64,000 bases of DNA from Nocardia xishanensis NBRC 101358. Lineage in GTDB: Bacteria > Actinomycetota > Actinomycetes > Mycobacteriales > Mycobacteriaceae. This document shows positions 8,593-18,213 of this stretch, piece after piece; positions within the stretch are counted from its first letter, which is position 1, and each line of letters begins with the position of its first letter. Location: assembly GCF_001613365.1 (NCBI RefSeq), contig NZ_BDCF01000035.1, forward strand, positions 1 to 64,000. Direction: 5' to 3'. Under the pieces are notes generated by a model that saw only the letters and a list, made by a program, of their open reading frames with translations, was not told where the DNA came from and searched no databases. Both the position numbers and the translations under genes were made by a program.

Positions 8593-9729
8593 TCAGTTGC
8601 TTCCGGCCGACGCTGCGCCCAACTCCTCGGCGGTGGCGGAAAGCAGCTCCGCCCAAGACTTCTCGAACTTGTCGACGCCTTCGCGCTCCAGCACGTCGAA
8701 CACGTCGTCGAGATCGATGCCGACCGCGGCGAGCTTGTCGAAGACCTCCTTGGCCTCCGCCGCGGTGCCGCGGACGGTGTCGCCGCGGATCTCGCCGTGG
8801 TCGGCGACCGCCTCGAGCGTCTTCTCTGGCAGCGTGTTCACGGTGTTCGGGGCGACCAGCTCGGTGACGTAGAGGGTGTCGGAGTAGTCCGGGTTCTTCA
8901 CGCCGGTCGACGCCCACAGCGGCCGCTGCCGGTTCGCGCCGACCGAGGACAGGTGCGCGTAGGTGGAGGTGTGCTTGCCGCCGTCGAACACGTCCTGGTA
9001 CTCCGCGTAGGCCAGCCGGGCGTTGGCCACACCGGCCTTGCCGCGCAGCGCGAGCGCTTCCTCGGAGCCGATCGCCTCGAGCCGCTTGTCGATCTCGGTG
9101 TCCACCCTGGACACGAAGAACGAGGCGACGGAATGGATCTTTGCCAGGTCGTAGCCCGCGCTCCTCGCCTTGCGCAGGCCGTCCAGGTAGGCGCCCATCA
9201 CCGAGCGGTAGCGCGCCACCGAGAAGATCAGGGTGACGTTCACGCTGATGCCCTCGGCGATCACCGCGGTGATGGCGGGCAGGCCCGCCTCGGTCGCGGG
9301 GATCTTGATGAACAGGTTGGGGCGGTCCACCGTCTTCCACAGGTCGATGGCCTGCGCGACGGTCTTCTCGGCGTCGAAGGCGAAGCGGGGGTCGACCTCG
9401 ATGGAGACCCGGCCGTCCACGCCGCCCGAGGACTCGTACACCCCGGCCAGCACGTCGCAGGCCGCGCGCACGTCGTCGGTGGTGATGGTGCGGATCGCCG
9501 CATCGGCGTCGGCGCCTTGCGCGGCAAGCGCTTTCACCTGCGCGTCGTAGGCGTGGCCCTTGCTGAGCGCGCCCTGGAAGATGGTCGGGTTGGTGGTGAC
9601 GCCGACGACGCTGCGGGTGGCGACCAGCTCGGCCAGGTTGCCGGACTGGATCCGGTCCCGCGACAGATCGTCGAGCCACACCGAGACGCCCGCCGCGGAG
9701 AGCGCGGCGAGGTTTTCGTTCTGTGCCAT
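8593..9729 (-). CDS. tal: transaldolase
   Basis: Transfers a dihydroxyacetone unit between sugar phosphates in the non-oxidative pentose-phosphate branch. At 378 residues it is the larger actinobacterial/cyanobacterial class. The TTNPTIFQ motif (45-52) and [12 protein letters not shown] (138-149) are present; Lys142 is the expected Schiff-base lysine. It lies 6 bases after tkt and 4 before zwf within the operon. Start ATG 9729 follows an appropriate spacing from GGGATAACACCTC. Confidence 0.95.
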   Translation of the reverse strand: MAQNENLAALSAAGVSVWLDDLSRDRIQSGNLAELVATRSVVGVTTNPTIFQGALSKGHAYDAQVKALAAQGADADAAIRTITTDDVRAACDVLAGVYESSGGVDGRVSIEVDPRFAFDAEKTVAQAIDLWKTVDRPNLFIKIPATEAGLPAITAVIAEGISVNVTLIFSVARYRSVMGAYLDGLRKARSAGYDLAKIHSVASFFVSRVDTEIDKRLEAIGSEEALALRGKAGVANARLAYAEYQDVFDGGKHTSTYAHLSSVGANRQRPLWASTGVKNPDYSDTLYVTELVAPNTVNTLPEKTLEAVADHGEIRGDTVRGTAAEAKEVFDKLAAVGIDLDDVFDVLEREGVDKFEKSWAELLSATAEELGAASAGSN

Positions 9730-9735
9730 GAGGTG

Positions 9736-11877
9736 TTATCCCTTCACGTTGTCCAGCGTGCGCTGCGCGGCGGCAACGACCGCGTCTTCGGTGATGCCGA
9801 ACTCGCGGAACAGGGTCTTGTAATCGGCCGAGGCGCCGAAGTGCTCGATGGACACGATCTCGCCCGCGTCACCGACGAACCGGTGCCACGGCATCGCGAT
9901 ACCGGCCTCGACGACGACACGCGCGCGGACCGCGGGCGGAAGCACCTCGTCCCGGTACGCCTTGTCCTGCGCGTCGAACCACTCCACACACGGCATCGAG
10001 ACCACGCGGGTACCGATGCCCTGCGCCTCCAGCGTAGTGCGCGCGGCCACCGCGAGCTGCAGCTCCGAACCCGTGGCGATCAGGATCACCTGCGGGGTGC
10101 CGGTGGACGCCTCCGCCAGGATGTAGCCGCCCTTGGCGACGCCCTCGTAGCTGGTGCCCTCCTGAATCGGCAGGTCCTGACGGGTCAGGGCCAGCGCGGA
10201 AGGGCCGTCCTGGTGCGGCATCTCGGACACCGAGAAGTGCGAGGCGTTCTCGGCCGATTCACGCTCCAGGATGGTGCGCCAGGCGTAGGTGGTCTCGTTG
10301 GCGTCACCAGGACGGACCACGTTCAGGCCCGGGATCGCGCGCAGCGCGGCCAGGTGCTCGATCGGCTGGTGGGTCGGGCCGTCCTCGCCGAGGCCGATGG
10401 AGTCGTGCGTCCACACGTAGATCGCGGGAACCCGCATCAGCGCGGCCAAGCGGACCGCGGGTCGCATGTAGTCGCTGAACACCAGGAAGGTGCCGCCGTA
10501 CGGGCGGGTCGGGCCGTGCAGCGCGATGCCGTTGAGGATCGAGCCCATGGCGTGCTCGCGCACACCGAAGTGCAGGGTGCGGCCGAACGGGTTGGCCTTC
10601 CACATGCCGGTCGAGATCGACTCGGGGCCGAAGCTGGGCTGGCCGGGCATCGTGGTGTTGTTGGACTCGGCGAGGTCGGCCGAACCGCCCCACAGCTCGG
10701 GCAGCACGTCGGCCAGCGCGGCGAGCACCTTGCCGGACGCCTTGCGGGTGGCCATGCCCTTGGGGTCGGGCTCGTGCACCGGAAGGGAATCGGTCCAGCC
10801 CTCGGGCAACCTGCGCTCGGCGAGCCGGTCGAACAGCGCCTTGTTCTCCGGGTTGGCCGCGGCCCACGCGTCGAACTGCTGCTGCCAGGCCGCGTGCGCA
10901 GCCTGGCCGCGCTCGACGACCTTGCGGGTGTGCGCGATGACGGCGTCGTCGACCTGGAAGCTCTGCTCGGGATCGAAGCCGAGGATCTTCTTGGTCGCGG
11001 CCACCTCGTCGGCGCCGAGCGCGGCGCCGTGCGAGGCGCCGGTGTTCATCTTGTTCGGGGCCGGGTAGCCGATCACGGTGCGCAGCACGATGATCGAAGG
11101 CTTGCCGGTCTCGGCCTTGGCGGCCTCGACGGCGGCCTCGATCGCGACGACGTCCTCGCCGCCCTGCACGGTCTGCACGTGCCAGCCGTAGGCCGCGTAG
11201 CGCGCGGCGACGTCCTCGGTGAAGGCGATGGTGGTGTCGTCCTCGATCGAGATCCGGTTGTCGTCGTAGAAGACGATCAGGTTGCCCAGCTGCTGGGTGC
11301 CCGCGAGCGAGGACGCCTCGGAGGTGACGCCTTCCTCGAGGTCACCGTCGGAGGCCACCACGTAGATGAAATGGTCGAAGGGGCTGGCGCCGGGCGCGGC
11401 GGCCGGATCGAACAGGCCGCGCTCGCGGCGCGCCGCCATCGCCATGCCGACCGCGGAGGCCAGGCCCTGGCCGAGCGGGCCGGTGGTGATCTCGACGCCG
11501 TCGGTGTGCCGGAACTCCGGGTGGCCGGGGGTGAGCGAACCCCACTTGCGCAGGTTCTTCAGGTCGTCCAGTTCCAGACCGAACCCGGCGAGGTAGAGCT
11601 GGATGTACTGGGTGAGGCTGGAGTGGCCGCACGACAGCACGAAACGGTCCCGGCCGACCCAGCTGGGATCGCTCGGGTCGTGGCGCAGCACACGCTGGTA
11701 GAGGGTGTAAGCGAGCGGCGCGAGGCTCATGGCGGTACCCGGGTGACCGTTGCCCGCGTTCTGCACCGCGTCGGCGGCTAGCACGCGGACGGTGTCGACG
11801 GCCTTGGTGTCCAGATCCGTCCAGTCGTCCGGGTGGTTCGGCTGAGTTAGGGCGCGGATGTCGTCTGTGACTGACAC
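9736..11877 (-). CDS. tkt: transketolase
   Basis: Thiamine-diphosphate enzyme moving two-carbon ketol units between sugar phosphates. At 713 residues it has the N-terminal GNGHPGTAMSLAP (43-55), the cofactor motif SDGDLEEG...YDDNRISIEDD, and the central pyrimidine domain with GGSADLAESNNT and THDSIGLGEDGPTHQPIEHL. First gene of the five-gene pentose-phosphate operon, so its promoter should lie in 11878-12240, shared divergently with ctaB. Confidence 0.96.
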   Translation of the reverse strand: MSVTDDIRALTQPNHPDDWTDLDTKAVDTVRVLAADAVQNAGNGHPGTAMSLAPLAYTLYQRVLRHDPSDPSWVGRDRFVLSCGHSSLTQYIQLYLAGFGLELDDLKNLRKWGSLTPGHPEFRHTDGVEITTGPLGQGLASAVGMAMAARRERGLFDPAAAPGASPFDHFIYVVASDGDLEEGVTSEASSLAGTQQLGNLIVFYDDNRISIEDDTTIAFTEDVAARYAAYGWHVQTVQGGEDVVAIEAAVEAAKAETGKPSIIVLRTVIGYPAPNKMNTGASHGAALGADEVAATKKILGFDPEQSFQVDDAVIAHTRKVVERGQAAHAAWQQQFDAWAAANPENKALFDRLAERRLPEGWTDSLPVHEPDPKGMATRKASGKVLAALADVLPELWGGSADLAESNNTTMPGQPSFGPESISTGMWKANPFGRTLHFGVREHAMGSILNGIALHGPTRPYGGTFLVFSDYMRPAVRLAALMRVPAIYVWTHDSIGLGEDGPTHQPIEHLAALRAIPGLNVVRPGDANETTYAWRTILERESAENASHFSVSEMPHQDGPSALALTRQDLPIQEGTSYEGVAKGGYILAEASTGTPQVILIATGSELQLAVAARTTLEAQGIGTRVVSMPCVEWFDAQDKAYRDEVLPPAVRARVVVEAGIAMPWHRFVGDAGEIVSIEHFGASADYKTLFREFGITEDAVVAAAQRTLDNVKG

Positions 11878-12242
11878 GACCGAGGTTCTCCTGACATTGG
11901 TCTCGTCGACGGCGGTGTTACTGACGGTGGTGTGAACGCACGACAGCTACGGCATGCATACCGGGTGTGTACCCAACCACCCTAGATGTGCCCGCTGAGC
12001 GGCATGCCGGGAACCCGCCCAATGCGCGCGGTGAGAGCGAGTTCCGGGCGTGGCGCGGGCCTGCGGCAGGCGCTCGGCGGGCCGGCGCTGGGCGGGGCTC
12101 GCGGCGGGCCGATGTCGGCGGGGGTCTACCATCCTCTGTAGTAGTAGCCGCGCCGCATCCGGTCGCAGGGGCGCCGAGGCGGACGGACATCCGGCTGCTC
12201 GTTCCATTGCCGGATGCGATGCACAGCGTGCGAGGAGAGACA
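11878..12242. other. divergent intergenic region between tkt and ctaB
   Basis: A 365-base stretch with no convincing gene. It must hold the promoters of the pentose-phosphate operon (leftward) and ctaB (rightward). A small inverted pair CTAC/GTAG near 12125-12141 and a relatively AT-rich patch there are the only visible candidates; no known operator was recognised. In M. tuberculosis a PE_PGRS gene (Rv1450c) sits at this point; nothing like it is present here. Confidence 0.4.
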
Positions 12243-13235
12243 GTGCGGATTGGGCAACAGCCGGGTGGCGATGGCGCACACGGCTCCTCCGCGACGGTGC
12301 TTGCCGACCGTTTCACTGGTCCTGGCCTGCCGTCCCGGCTGATGCGGCGCGTGCTCGCCTACATCGCGCTGACCAAGCCGCGCGTCATCGAGCTGCTGCT
12401 CGTCGCCACCATTCCGACCATGCTGCTCGCCGATCGCGGCAGCGACGTGAACATGCCGCTGATCCTGGCCACCCTGTTCGGCGGCTGGATGGGCGCCGCG
12501 AGCGCCAACACGCTCAACTGCGTGGCCGACGCGGATATCGACAAGGTCATGAAGCGCACCGCGAAGCGCCCGCTGGCGCGTGAGGCGGTGCCGACACGCA
12601 ACGCGTTCGTGTTCGGCGTGGCGCTCGGCATCGGTTCCTTCGCGTGGTTGTGGTGGCAGGCGAACCTGCTCAGTGGCGTGCTCGTCGTCGCGACGATCCT
12701 GTTCTACGTCTTCGTCTACACCCTGGGCCTGAAGCGGCGCACCTCGCAGAACGTGGTGTGGGGCGGCGCGGCGGGCTGCATGCCCGCGCTGGTCGGCTGG
12801 TCCGCGGTGACCGGCGGCATCGGCTGGCCCGCGATCGCGCTGTTCGGCGTCATCTTCTTCTGGACGCCGCCGCACACCTGGGCGCTCGCCATGCGCTACA
12901 AGGAGGACTACCGCGCGGCCGGCGTACCGATGCTGCCGGTCGTCGCCACCGAGCGCACGGTGACCAAGCAGATCGTCGTCTACACCTGGCTCACCGTGCT
13001 CACCACGCTGGCGCTGGTGCCCGCCACCGGCGTGCTCTACGCCGCGGTGGCGCTGGTGGCGGGCGCCTGGTTCCTGCTGATGGCCCACCAGCTGTACGCG
13101 GGCGTGCGCCGCGGCGAATCGGTGAAACCGCTGCGGCTGTTCCTCCAGTCGAACAACTACCTGGCCGTGGTGTTCTGCGGTCTGGCGGTGGACTCGGTCC
13201 TCGGCTGGGACACCATCGGTAGCTTCTTCGGCTGA
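12243..13235 (+). CDS. ctaB: protoheme IX farnesyltransferase (heme O synthase)
   Basis: Membrane UbiA-family prenyltransferase that farnesylates heme B to heme O for the aa3 cytochrome oxidase. At 330 residues it shows the first Asp-rich motif in [21 protein letters not shown] and about eight hydrophobic helices, plus [23 protein letters not shown] typical of CtaB/CyoE. The start is taken as GTG 12243, preceded by GAGGAGAGAC; ATG 12219 and ATG 12342 are alternatives, the last giving a short form that begins right at the first helix. Works with ctaA at 18422-19396. Confidence 0.93.
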   Translation: MRIGQQPGGDGAHGSSATVLADRFTGPGLPSRLMRRVLAYIALTKPRVIELLLVATIPTMLLADRGSDVNMPLILATLFGGWMGAASANTLNCVADADIDKVMKRTAKRPLAREAVPTRNAFVFGVALGIGSFAWLWWQANLLSGVLVVATILFYVFVYTLGLKRRTSQNVVWGGAAGCMPALVGWSAVTGGIGWPAIALFGVIFFWTPPHTWALAMRYKEDYRAAGVPMLPVVATERTVTKQIVVYTWLTVLTTLALVPATGVLYAAVALVAGAWFLLMAHQLYAGVRRGESVKPLRLFLQSNNYLAVVFCGLAVDSVLGWDTIGSFFG

Positions 13236-13245
13236 TCCCACGGAT

Positions 13246-13286
13246 CGACGAAGGCCGACGCACCCGCGGTGCGTCGGCCTTCGTCG
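13246..13286. terminator. bidirectional terminator between ctaB and monooxygenase
   Basis: Perfect 19-bp inverted repeat (13246-13264 and 13268-13286) with a 3-base loop, lying between the convergent stops of ctaB and the flavin monooxygenase. The strength and position make a shared bidirectional terminator very likely. Confidence 0.85.
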
Positions 13287-13300
13287 CGATCTGGCGGAGA

Positions 13301-14725
13301 TCAGGAGCGGCGGCCGAGGTATCCGTCCGGTCGGACGAGGACGTGCTCGCCCTCGGCGGCGGCGTACGCGGTGAAGGCGTGCCCGTCGACGTCGATCACG
13401 TGCGGTTCGGTGGTAGTCGAGCCGGGCCGGAGAACGGCGTAGCTTCGCGCGCCTGGTTCGGTGGGCAGCGGGCCGGTCGCACCGAAGCAGAGCAGCGTCG
13501 CTTGAGGTCCGCGGAACAGGTCGAACAGCCGGACCGGCCGGCCGTCGGCGTCCTTCACCGGCGCGTCGGGCGCGCGGTCGCCGACCGCAAGCGCTCCGTG
13601 ATCGCCGGGCGCGCGGTAGCTGATGTCGAGCTGGCGAGTGTCCTCGCCGCGCGCCATGGCGTCCTCGTCGCCCTCGACCAGCTTGTCCAGCAGTTCGGTG
13701 CTGAGGCCGAGGACGCGGGCCGCCACCGCCCGACGCTCGGATTCGTAGCTGTCGAGCTGGGATTCGTCGCCGTTCAGCGCCAACGCCAGCTTCCAGCCGA
13801 GGTTGTAGGCGTCCTGGATGCCGGTGTTCATGCCCTGACCGCCGGTGGGCGGGTGCGCGTGCGCGGCGTCGCCCGCGAGGAACACCCGCCCGGCGCGGAA
13901 GCGGCGGGCCAGCCGGATGTTCGGCCGCCAGACGGTGACCCAGGTCAGGTCGGTCAGGACGACGTCGGTGCGGCCGCTGTGCCGATCGACGTAGTCCTGC
14001 AAGACGTCGAGACCCGCCTCCGCGTCCTCGGTCAGCGGCGCGGCGACCTGAAAGTGCTTGCCGCCGGGCAGCGGTGAGAGGGCGATGCCCTCCATCGGCC
14101 GGTCGGCCGCGGCGGCGAACCAGTACCCGTACGTGTGGTCGAGCGCGTCGGCGCGGACGTCGCCGAGCAGCATGCGCAGCGACTCGTCGGTGCTGCCCTC
14201 GAACGGGATGCCCAGCGTCTTGCGCACCGTGCTGCGCCCGCCGTCGGCGCCGACCAGGTACGCCGCACGCACGGTCTCTCGCACGCCATCGCGACCGAGG
14301 ACCGCGGTGACGCCGGAGTCGTCCTGCTCGAACGACACCAGTGCGGTGCCGGTCTCCACGCGGACGCCGAATTCGGCCAATCGGTCGCGCAGGATCGCCT
14401 CGGTCCGCGACTGTCCCAGCGTCCACAGATTGGGGTAGGGGACCGCGGGCGTCGGCGCGACCGGCTCGGCCATCCGGCGCTCGCCGACGAACTCGCCGCC
14501 CAGATAGGCGCGCATCACCGGCGTCGGCGCACCTGCCGCGAGCACCTTGTCGAGCACGCCGAGATCGTCGAACACCTCGAGCGTGCGCGGCTGGATTCCG
14601 TCGCCGCGTGACCCGGCGAAGAATTCGGGGGCTTGGTCGACGAGGCGCACCGGCACGCCACGGCGGGCCAGGTCGATGGCGAGGGTGAGGCCGGTGGGTC
14701 CGGCGCCTGCGATGAGTACCTGCAC
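13301..14725 (-). CDS. FAD-dependent aromatic-type monooxygenase
   Basis: A 474-residue class A flavoprotein monooxygenase (FAD_binding_3). It has the N-terminal Rossmann motif GAGPTGL, the mid-protein DG motif (LVGADGGRSTVRK) and the ribose-binding GDAAHAHPPTGGQG, then a thioredoxin-like C-terminal extension. Members hydroxylate phenols, polyketides or antibiotics such as rifampicin; the substrate is not fixed here. Start at GTG 14725 is chosen because GGAGAC lies at good spacing; a TTG at 14746 would run into the operator. It is divergent from a TetR gene with palindromic operators between, so it is probably induced by the ligand of that repressor. Confidence 0.88.
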   Translation of the reverse strand: MQVLIAGAGPTGLTLAIDLARRGVPVRLVDQAPEFFAGSRGDGIQPRTLEVFDDLGVLDKVLAAGAPTPVMRAYLGGEFVGERRMAEPVAPTPAVPYPNLWTLGQSRTEAILRDRLAEFGVRVETGTALVSFEQDDSGVTAVLGRDGVRETVRAAYLVGADGGRSTVRKTLGIPFEGSTDESLRMLLGDVRADALDHTYGYWFAAAADRPMEGIALSPLPGGKHFQVAAPLTEDAEAGLDVLQDYVDRHSGRTDVVLTDLTWVTVWRPNIRLARRFRAGRVFLAGDAAHAHPPTGGQGMNTGIQDAYNLGWKLALALNGDESQLDSYESERRAVAARVLGLSTELLDKLVEGDEDAMARGEDTRQLDISYRAPGDHGALAVGDRAPDAPVKDADGRPVRLFDLFRGPQATLLCFGATGPLPTEPGARSYAVLRPGSTTTEPHVIDVDGHAFTAYAAAEGEHVLVRPDGYLGRRS

Positions 14726-14736
14726 GATGTCTCCGT

Positions 14737-14769
14737 ACTGAATCAAGATTCACTGAATGCAAATTCAGT
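14737..14769. promoter_or_regulatory. TetR-type operator cluster
   Basis: Two adjoining palindromes in the divergent gap: TGAATC-AA-GATTCA at 14739-14752 and ACTGAAT-GCAA-ATTCAGT at 14752-14769, with a further ACTGAAT half site at 14737. AT-rich against the local GC content. Placed to control both the monooxygenase and the tetR gene. Confidence 0.7.
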
Positions 14770-14809
14770 ATCCGGCTTGATACGTTGTGCTGTCAAGGAG
14801 GTGGCGCGG

Positions 14810-15412
14810 GTGGCGACGAACCGCAAGGAGAGGTCGGTCGAGACGGAGCAGGCGCTGAAGGAGGCCGCGCTGCGCGTTTTCGCCGAACGCGGCTACCTGA
14901 ACACCAAGATCACCGACATCACCGCGGCGGCCGGACGCGCGGCGGGCTCCTTCTACAACCACTTCGCGAGCAAAGAGGACCTGCTCACGGCGCTGCTGGG
15001 CGATTTGGCCGACGCGGGTGACGTGCGCGCCGAAGGGGAAGGTCACGAACCGGATTTCAGCGATCCCGACGCGGTCAGATATCACATCGAGGGCTATTGG
15101 CATTTCGCGCGCGAGCACGCCGCGGTGCTGCGAGCGGTCGACCAAGCGGCCCTGGTCAACGCCGAATTCGCCAGTCGCATGGGGCAATTCGCGCGCGAGC
15201 AGCGCGCCGACATCGCCGACCACGTAGACGGTTTCGCCGCGGCGGGACTACGGCTGCCGAGCACGCCCGACGCCAGCCTCGCGATGATGTTCCTGCTCAC
15301 TCAGGCGCTGCTCGCCGCCGTCGAGGACGGCACCGTCGACCTGGACGACGAACAGGCCGTTGACGGGCTGACCCGGTTCATCTACCGGGGGCTCACCGGC
15401 CGCGACTACTGA
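14810..15412 (+). CDS. TetR family transcriptional regulator
   Basis: A 200-residue TetR repressor. The N-terminal helix-turn-helix domain reads ALRVFAERGYLNTKITDITAAAGRAAGSFYNHFASKEDLL (cited by position 23-62), the canonical pattern. The C-terminal ligand-binding domain is helical. The start is set at GTG 14810 because AAGGAGG precedes it by 8 bases; GTG 14801 is possible. Divergent from the flavin monooxygenase with operators between, so it most likely represses both and responds to a hydrophobic or aromatic compound. Confidence 0.85.
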   Translation: MATNRKERSVETEQALKEAALRVFAERGYLNTKITDITAAAGRAAGSFYNHFASKEDLLTALLGDLADAGDVRAEGEGHEPDFSDPDAVRYHIEGYWHFAREHAAVLRAVDQAALVNAEFASRMGQFAREQRADIADHVDGFAAAGLRLPSTPDASLAMMFLLTQALLAAVEDGTVDLDDEQAVDGLTRFIYRGLTGRDY

Positions 15413-15621
15413 CGGCCCGACCGCGCAGGTGTGGGCTGAAAGCTTCTCGGACACAACGTGAACCGTCGCGGCGGTCGCGGCACGGCAGCGTCGGTCGCAG
15501 GCTCGCTCGACCACGCGGCCGCCGGTGCGAATCAGGAAGTTCCGAGCGGTCGGACGTGCCAGGGAACCCGTGAGCCGGAAGCGGGGTGAACGACACGGCC
15601 GACACCCCACCCCGGACCGGC

Positions 15622-16587
15622 TCAGGGCAGCAGGACGATCGAACCTGTGGTCTTGCGCCCCTCCAGATCGCGGTGCGCGCGTTCGGCTTCCGCGAGGGGA
15701 TAGCTGGCACCGACGCGGATGCGCAGCGTCCCGTTCGCGAGCGCGGCGAGGATATCGCCTGCGCGCCAAAGCAATTCGGCACGATCACGGGTGTAGTGGA
15801 CCAGCGAAGGGCGGGTCAGGAACAGTGAACCGCCCGCGTTGAGGCGCTGTGGGTCGAAGGGCGGGACCGGGCCGCTCGCCGCCCCGAACAGGGCCAGCGT
15901 GCCGCGGATCCGCAATGAGGCGAGGCTCGCGTCGAAGGTGGATTTGCCGACGCCGTCGTAGACCGCCGCCACGCCGACGCCGTCGGTCAGCTTGCGAACC
16001 TGGTCGGCGAGGTCGTCGCCGTAGCGAAGCACCTCGGCCGCGCCCGCCTCCCGAGAGAGCGCCTCCTTCTCGTCGGAGGACACCGTCGTGATGACGCGCG
16101 CGCCGCGCGCCGTGGCCAGCTGGGTCAGGATCAGGCCGACACCGCCCGCGCCCGCGTGCACGAGCACCGTCTCGCCGGATTCCGGCCGGTAGATCGATTC
16201 GAGCAGGTAGTGCGCGGTCATGCCCTGGAGCAGCGCCGACGCGGCGACCGGCGGGTCGACACCGTCGGGCACCGGGATCGCGACCGCCGCGGGGACCGCG
16301 ACCTGCTCGGCGTAGCTGCCGGGCGCGGACGCCCACGCGACCCGGTCGCCCACGGCGAACTCGGTGACGCCGGACCCGACCGCGCTGACCACGCCGGTGC
16401 CCTCCGAGCCGGGCACGTACGGCACCGGCTGCGGGTACGTTCCGGTGCGGATATAGGTATCGATGTAGTTGACGCCGATCGCCTCGGTGGTCACCAGCAG
16501 CTGATCCGGCCCGATGCTCGGCTCCTCGACCTCCGTGTACCGCAGTACCTCGGGACCACCGTGTTCGGAAACCTGAATGGCGCGCAT
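15622..16587 (-). CDS. qor: quinone oxidoreductase (NADPH:quinone reductase)
   Basis: A 321-residue zinc-free MDR-superfamily enzyme that reduces quinones with NADPH. Features are the catalytic-domain start IQVSEHGGPEVL, NYIDTYIRTGTYP, VPGSEGTGVV and the nucleotide-binding VHAGAGGVGLILTQLA; the structural zinc cysteines of alcohol dehydrogenases are absent. Position downstream of ctaB and upstream of ctaA matches Rv1454c. A 209-base gap to the tetR gene at its 3' side holds nothing recognisable. Confidence 0.9.
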   Translation of the reverse strand: MRAIQVSEHGGPEVLRYTEVEEPSIGPDQLLVTTEAIGVNYIDTYIRTGTYPQPVPYVPGSEGTGVVSAVGSGVTEFAVGDRVAWASAPGSYAEQVAVPAAVAIPVPDGVDPPVAASALLQGMTAHYLLESIYRPESGETVLVHAGAGGVGLILTQLATARGARVITTVSSDEKEALSREAGAAEVLRYGDDLADQVRKLTDGVGVAAVYDGVGKSTFDASLASLRIRGTLALFGAASGPVPPFDPQRLNAGGSLFLTRPSLVHYTRDRAELLWRAGDILAALANGTLRIRVGASYPLAEAERAHRDLEGRKTTGSIVLLP

Positions 16588-16649
16588 GACATTCAGTTCT
16601 ACACCCGCCGGGTCTGGACGACGTCCTACCGGTCGGTAAACTCGCCGTC

Positions 16650-16730
16650 ATGAGTGAGCGCAGCGAACGAATCATGGGCACAGCGCCCTCGGGCATGCCG
16701 GAGCCGAGCGTCAGCGAGGTGCAGGCATGA
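16650..16730 (+). CDS. 26-residue leader ORF (SERSERI repeat)
   Basis: ATG at 16650 opens a 26-codon reading frame beginning MSERSERIMGTAPSG and ending in TGA at 16728-16730, which overlaps the ATG (16727) of the next gene. The DNA contains GAGCGCAGCGAACGA, a short sequence I recall as recurring near gene starts in mycobacteria and nocardiae. It could be a translated leader coupled to the next gene or simply part of a dispersed repeat. No independent evidence for translation. Confidence 0.35.
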   Translation: MSERSERIMGTAPSGMPEPSVSEVQA

Positions 16731-17080
16731 GCGTTGAGACCGCCGCCCCGGCACCCGTGAAGCTGTCGAGCTCCCTCGTGGACTCGGTGAAGGGATTTCT
16801 CGCCGATCACGGCGGTTCGGCCACGGCCGTCCTGCAGCCGATCGGCCGCATCGGCGTGCGCGTCACCCTGGTCGGCGCCGACGGCGTCCTCGGTGACCGC
16901 GTGGTCGCCGACCTGCCCACCGCCAAGCGCCTCGTCGAGGTGATCGACGGCCTGACCGAGGCGGACGAGTGGGACCGCGAACTCACCTCCGTCGTCACTC
17001 CGCGCAAGGGTCATTGGGCGCAGATGGCGGGCTGGGTGGCCAAGCAGACCCGCTTCCCCAAGGCGCGCAACGAGAAGTGA
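16727..17080 (+). CDS. conserved small actinobacterial protein, unknown function
   Basis: A 117-residue soluble protein starting MSVETAAPAPVKLSS. It contains a beta-rich centre (TAVLQPIGRIGVRVTLVGADG) and a helix (DLPTAKRLVEVIDGL), ending in a basic tail. Resembles short conserved hypothetical proteins of Mycobacteriales; no function known to me. Translation may be coupled to the 26-codon leader by a 4-base overlap. Convergent with the universal stress gene 19 bases away. Confidence 0.7.
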   Translation: MSVETAAPAPVKLSSSLVDSVKGFLADHGGSATAVLQPIGRIGVRVTLVGADGVLGDRVVADLPTAKRLVEVIDGLTEADEWDRELTSVVTPRKGHWAQMAGWVAKQTRFPKARNEK

Positions 17081-17099
17081 CGCGCGGGCCCGCCCGGTC

Positions 17100-17987
17100 T
17101 CAGGACCCGGCGCGGGCCACCAGCACCGGGCACGGCGCGTGGTGCAGCAGGTTCTGACTCGTCGAACCGAGCAATAGGCCGGTGAGCCGGTTGCGGCCCT
17201 GGCTCCCGGTGACGATCACCTGGGCGTTCGCACCCTGATCGAGTAGCGCGCGCGTCGCCGGGCTCTGCAGCACCAGTTTCTCGACTCGAAGATCCGGGTA
17301 TTGGCTCGACCATCCGGCGAGCCGCTCGCTCAGCAACTGATGCTCCTGCTGGGCCAGGGTTTCCCACGCGTCGGGCACCGGCGTCCACTGCAGCAGATCG
17401 GGATCGTTCCAGGCGTGCAGGGCGATGACGCTCACGTCGAGCAGCGTGGCCAACTCGAAGGCCCGGCCGACCGCGGCGTCACTGCCAGGGCTGCCGTCCA
17501 CGCCGACCAGGACCGGCCGTTCGTCGGGCAGCGGGTTGTCGACGTCGCCGCGCCAGACCACCACCGGGCAGCGGGATTTGTTCGCGACTCGCAGCGCCGT
17601 CGAACCTATCAGCAGGGTGGTGATCCGGTCGTCGGCGGTAGCGGCCACCACCAGCAGGTGCGCGGTCTCGCCCGCCTCGAGGAGCTCGGTGCCCGGCACG
17701 CCCTCCAGGATCTGCTCGGTGATCTCGAGATCGGGCTGGTCGGCGCGCACGGCGTCGACCGCGGCCCCCGCGTGCTTCTTCGCCACGAACCGCAGCGTCG
17801 GCAGGATGTCCGCGTCGGCGACGATGGCGGCGGAGATCCGGTAGTCGATGGTCGGCACGACGCTGAGGACGACCAGCCGCGCGCCGCGCCGCGCGGCGAT
17901 CGCGCCCGCCCAGCGCGCCGCGGCCAGCGCGGCGCGGCTGCCGTCGACGCCGACGACGATCGAGTGATGGTTGACGAACCTGGTCAT
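17100..17987 (-). CDS. tandem-domain universal stress protein
   Basis: A 295-residue protein with two UspA domains (about 9-148 and 157-292), the layout of M. tuberculosis Rv2005c/Rv2623-type proteins. The second domain retains the ATP-binding pattern G-2x-G-9x-GS in GSQGRNRLTGLLLGST; the first has lost the glycines (ATADDRITTLLIGST) and may not bind nucleotide. Start at ATG 17987 after GGAGGGCACCGCG. Likely cytoplasmic, induced by hypoxia or stress in relatives. Confidence 0.9.
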   Translation of the reverse strand: MTRFVNHHSIVVGVDGSRAALAAARWAGAIAARRGARLVVLSVVPTIDYRISAAIVADADILPTLRFVAKKHAGAAVDAVRADQPDLEITEQILEGVPGTELLEAGETAHLLVVAATADDRITTLLIGSTALRVANKSRCPVVVWRGDVDNPLPDERPVLVGVDGSPGSDAAVGRAFELATLLDVSVIALHAWNDPDLLQWTPVPDAWETLAQQEHQLLSERLAGWSSQYPDLRVEKLVLQSPATRALLDQGANAQVIVTGSQGRNRLTGLLLGSTSQNLLHHAPCPVLVARAGS

Positions 17988-18213
17988 CGCGGTGCCCTCC
18001 GGTGTCTCGACGCTGGGTCTTTCCTCGGACGCGGTGTCTTTCCTCAATGGTCGTTGCTCGGCTCCGTCTGTCTCCACTCTGCCCTTCCATCGTGGCAGCC
18101 GAATCGCCCATCGAGGCGCGCGGCGCGGGTTTTGCCTGTCGTTTCCCGCCACCTGGTCCGATGCAGTGCCGGCCAACAGCATCGAGGTCGAGGGCTACGC
18201 GGCGGCTTCCCGG

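Noticed and set aside
8437-11781. 1114-codon open frame on the plus strand
   Set aside because: It lies wholly antisense to tal and tkt, which have full motif support; the frame is open only because of the high-GC third-position bias.
12126-14762. 878-codon open frame on the minus strand
   Set aside because: Runs antisense through ctaB and out of frame through the flavin monooxygenase; Arg/His-rich composition and no domain.
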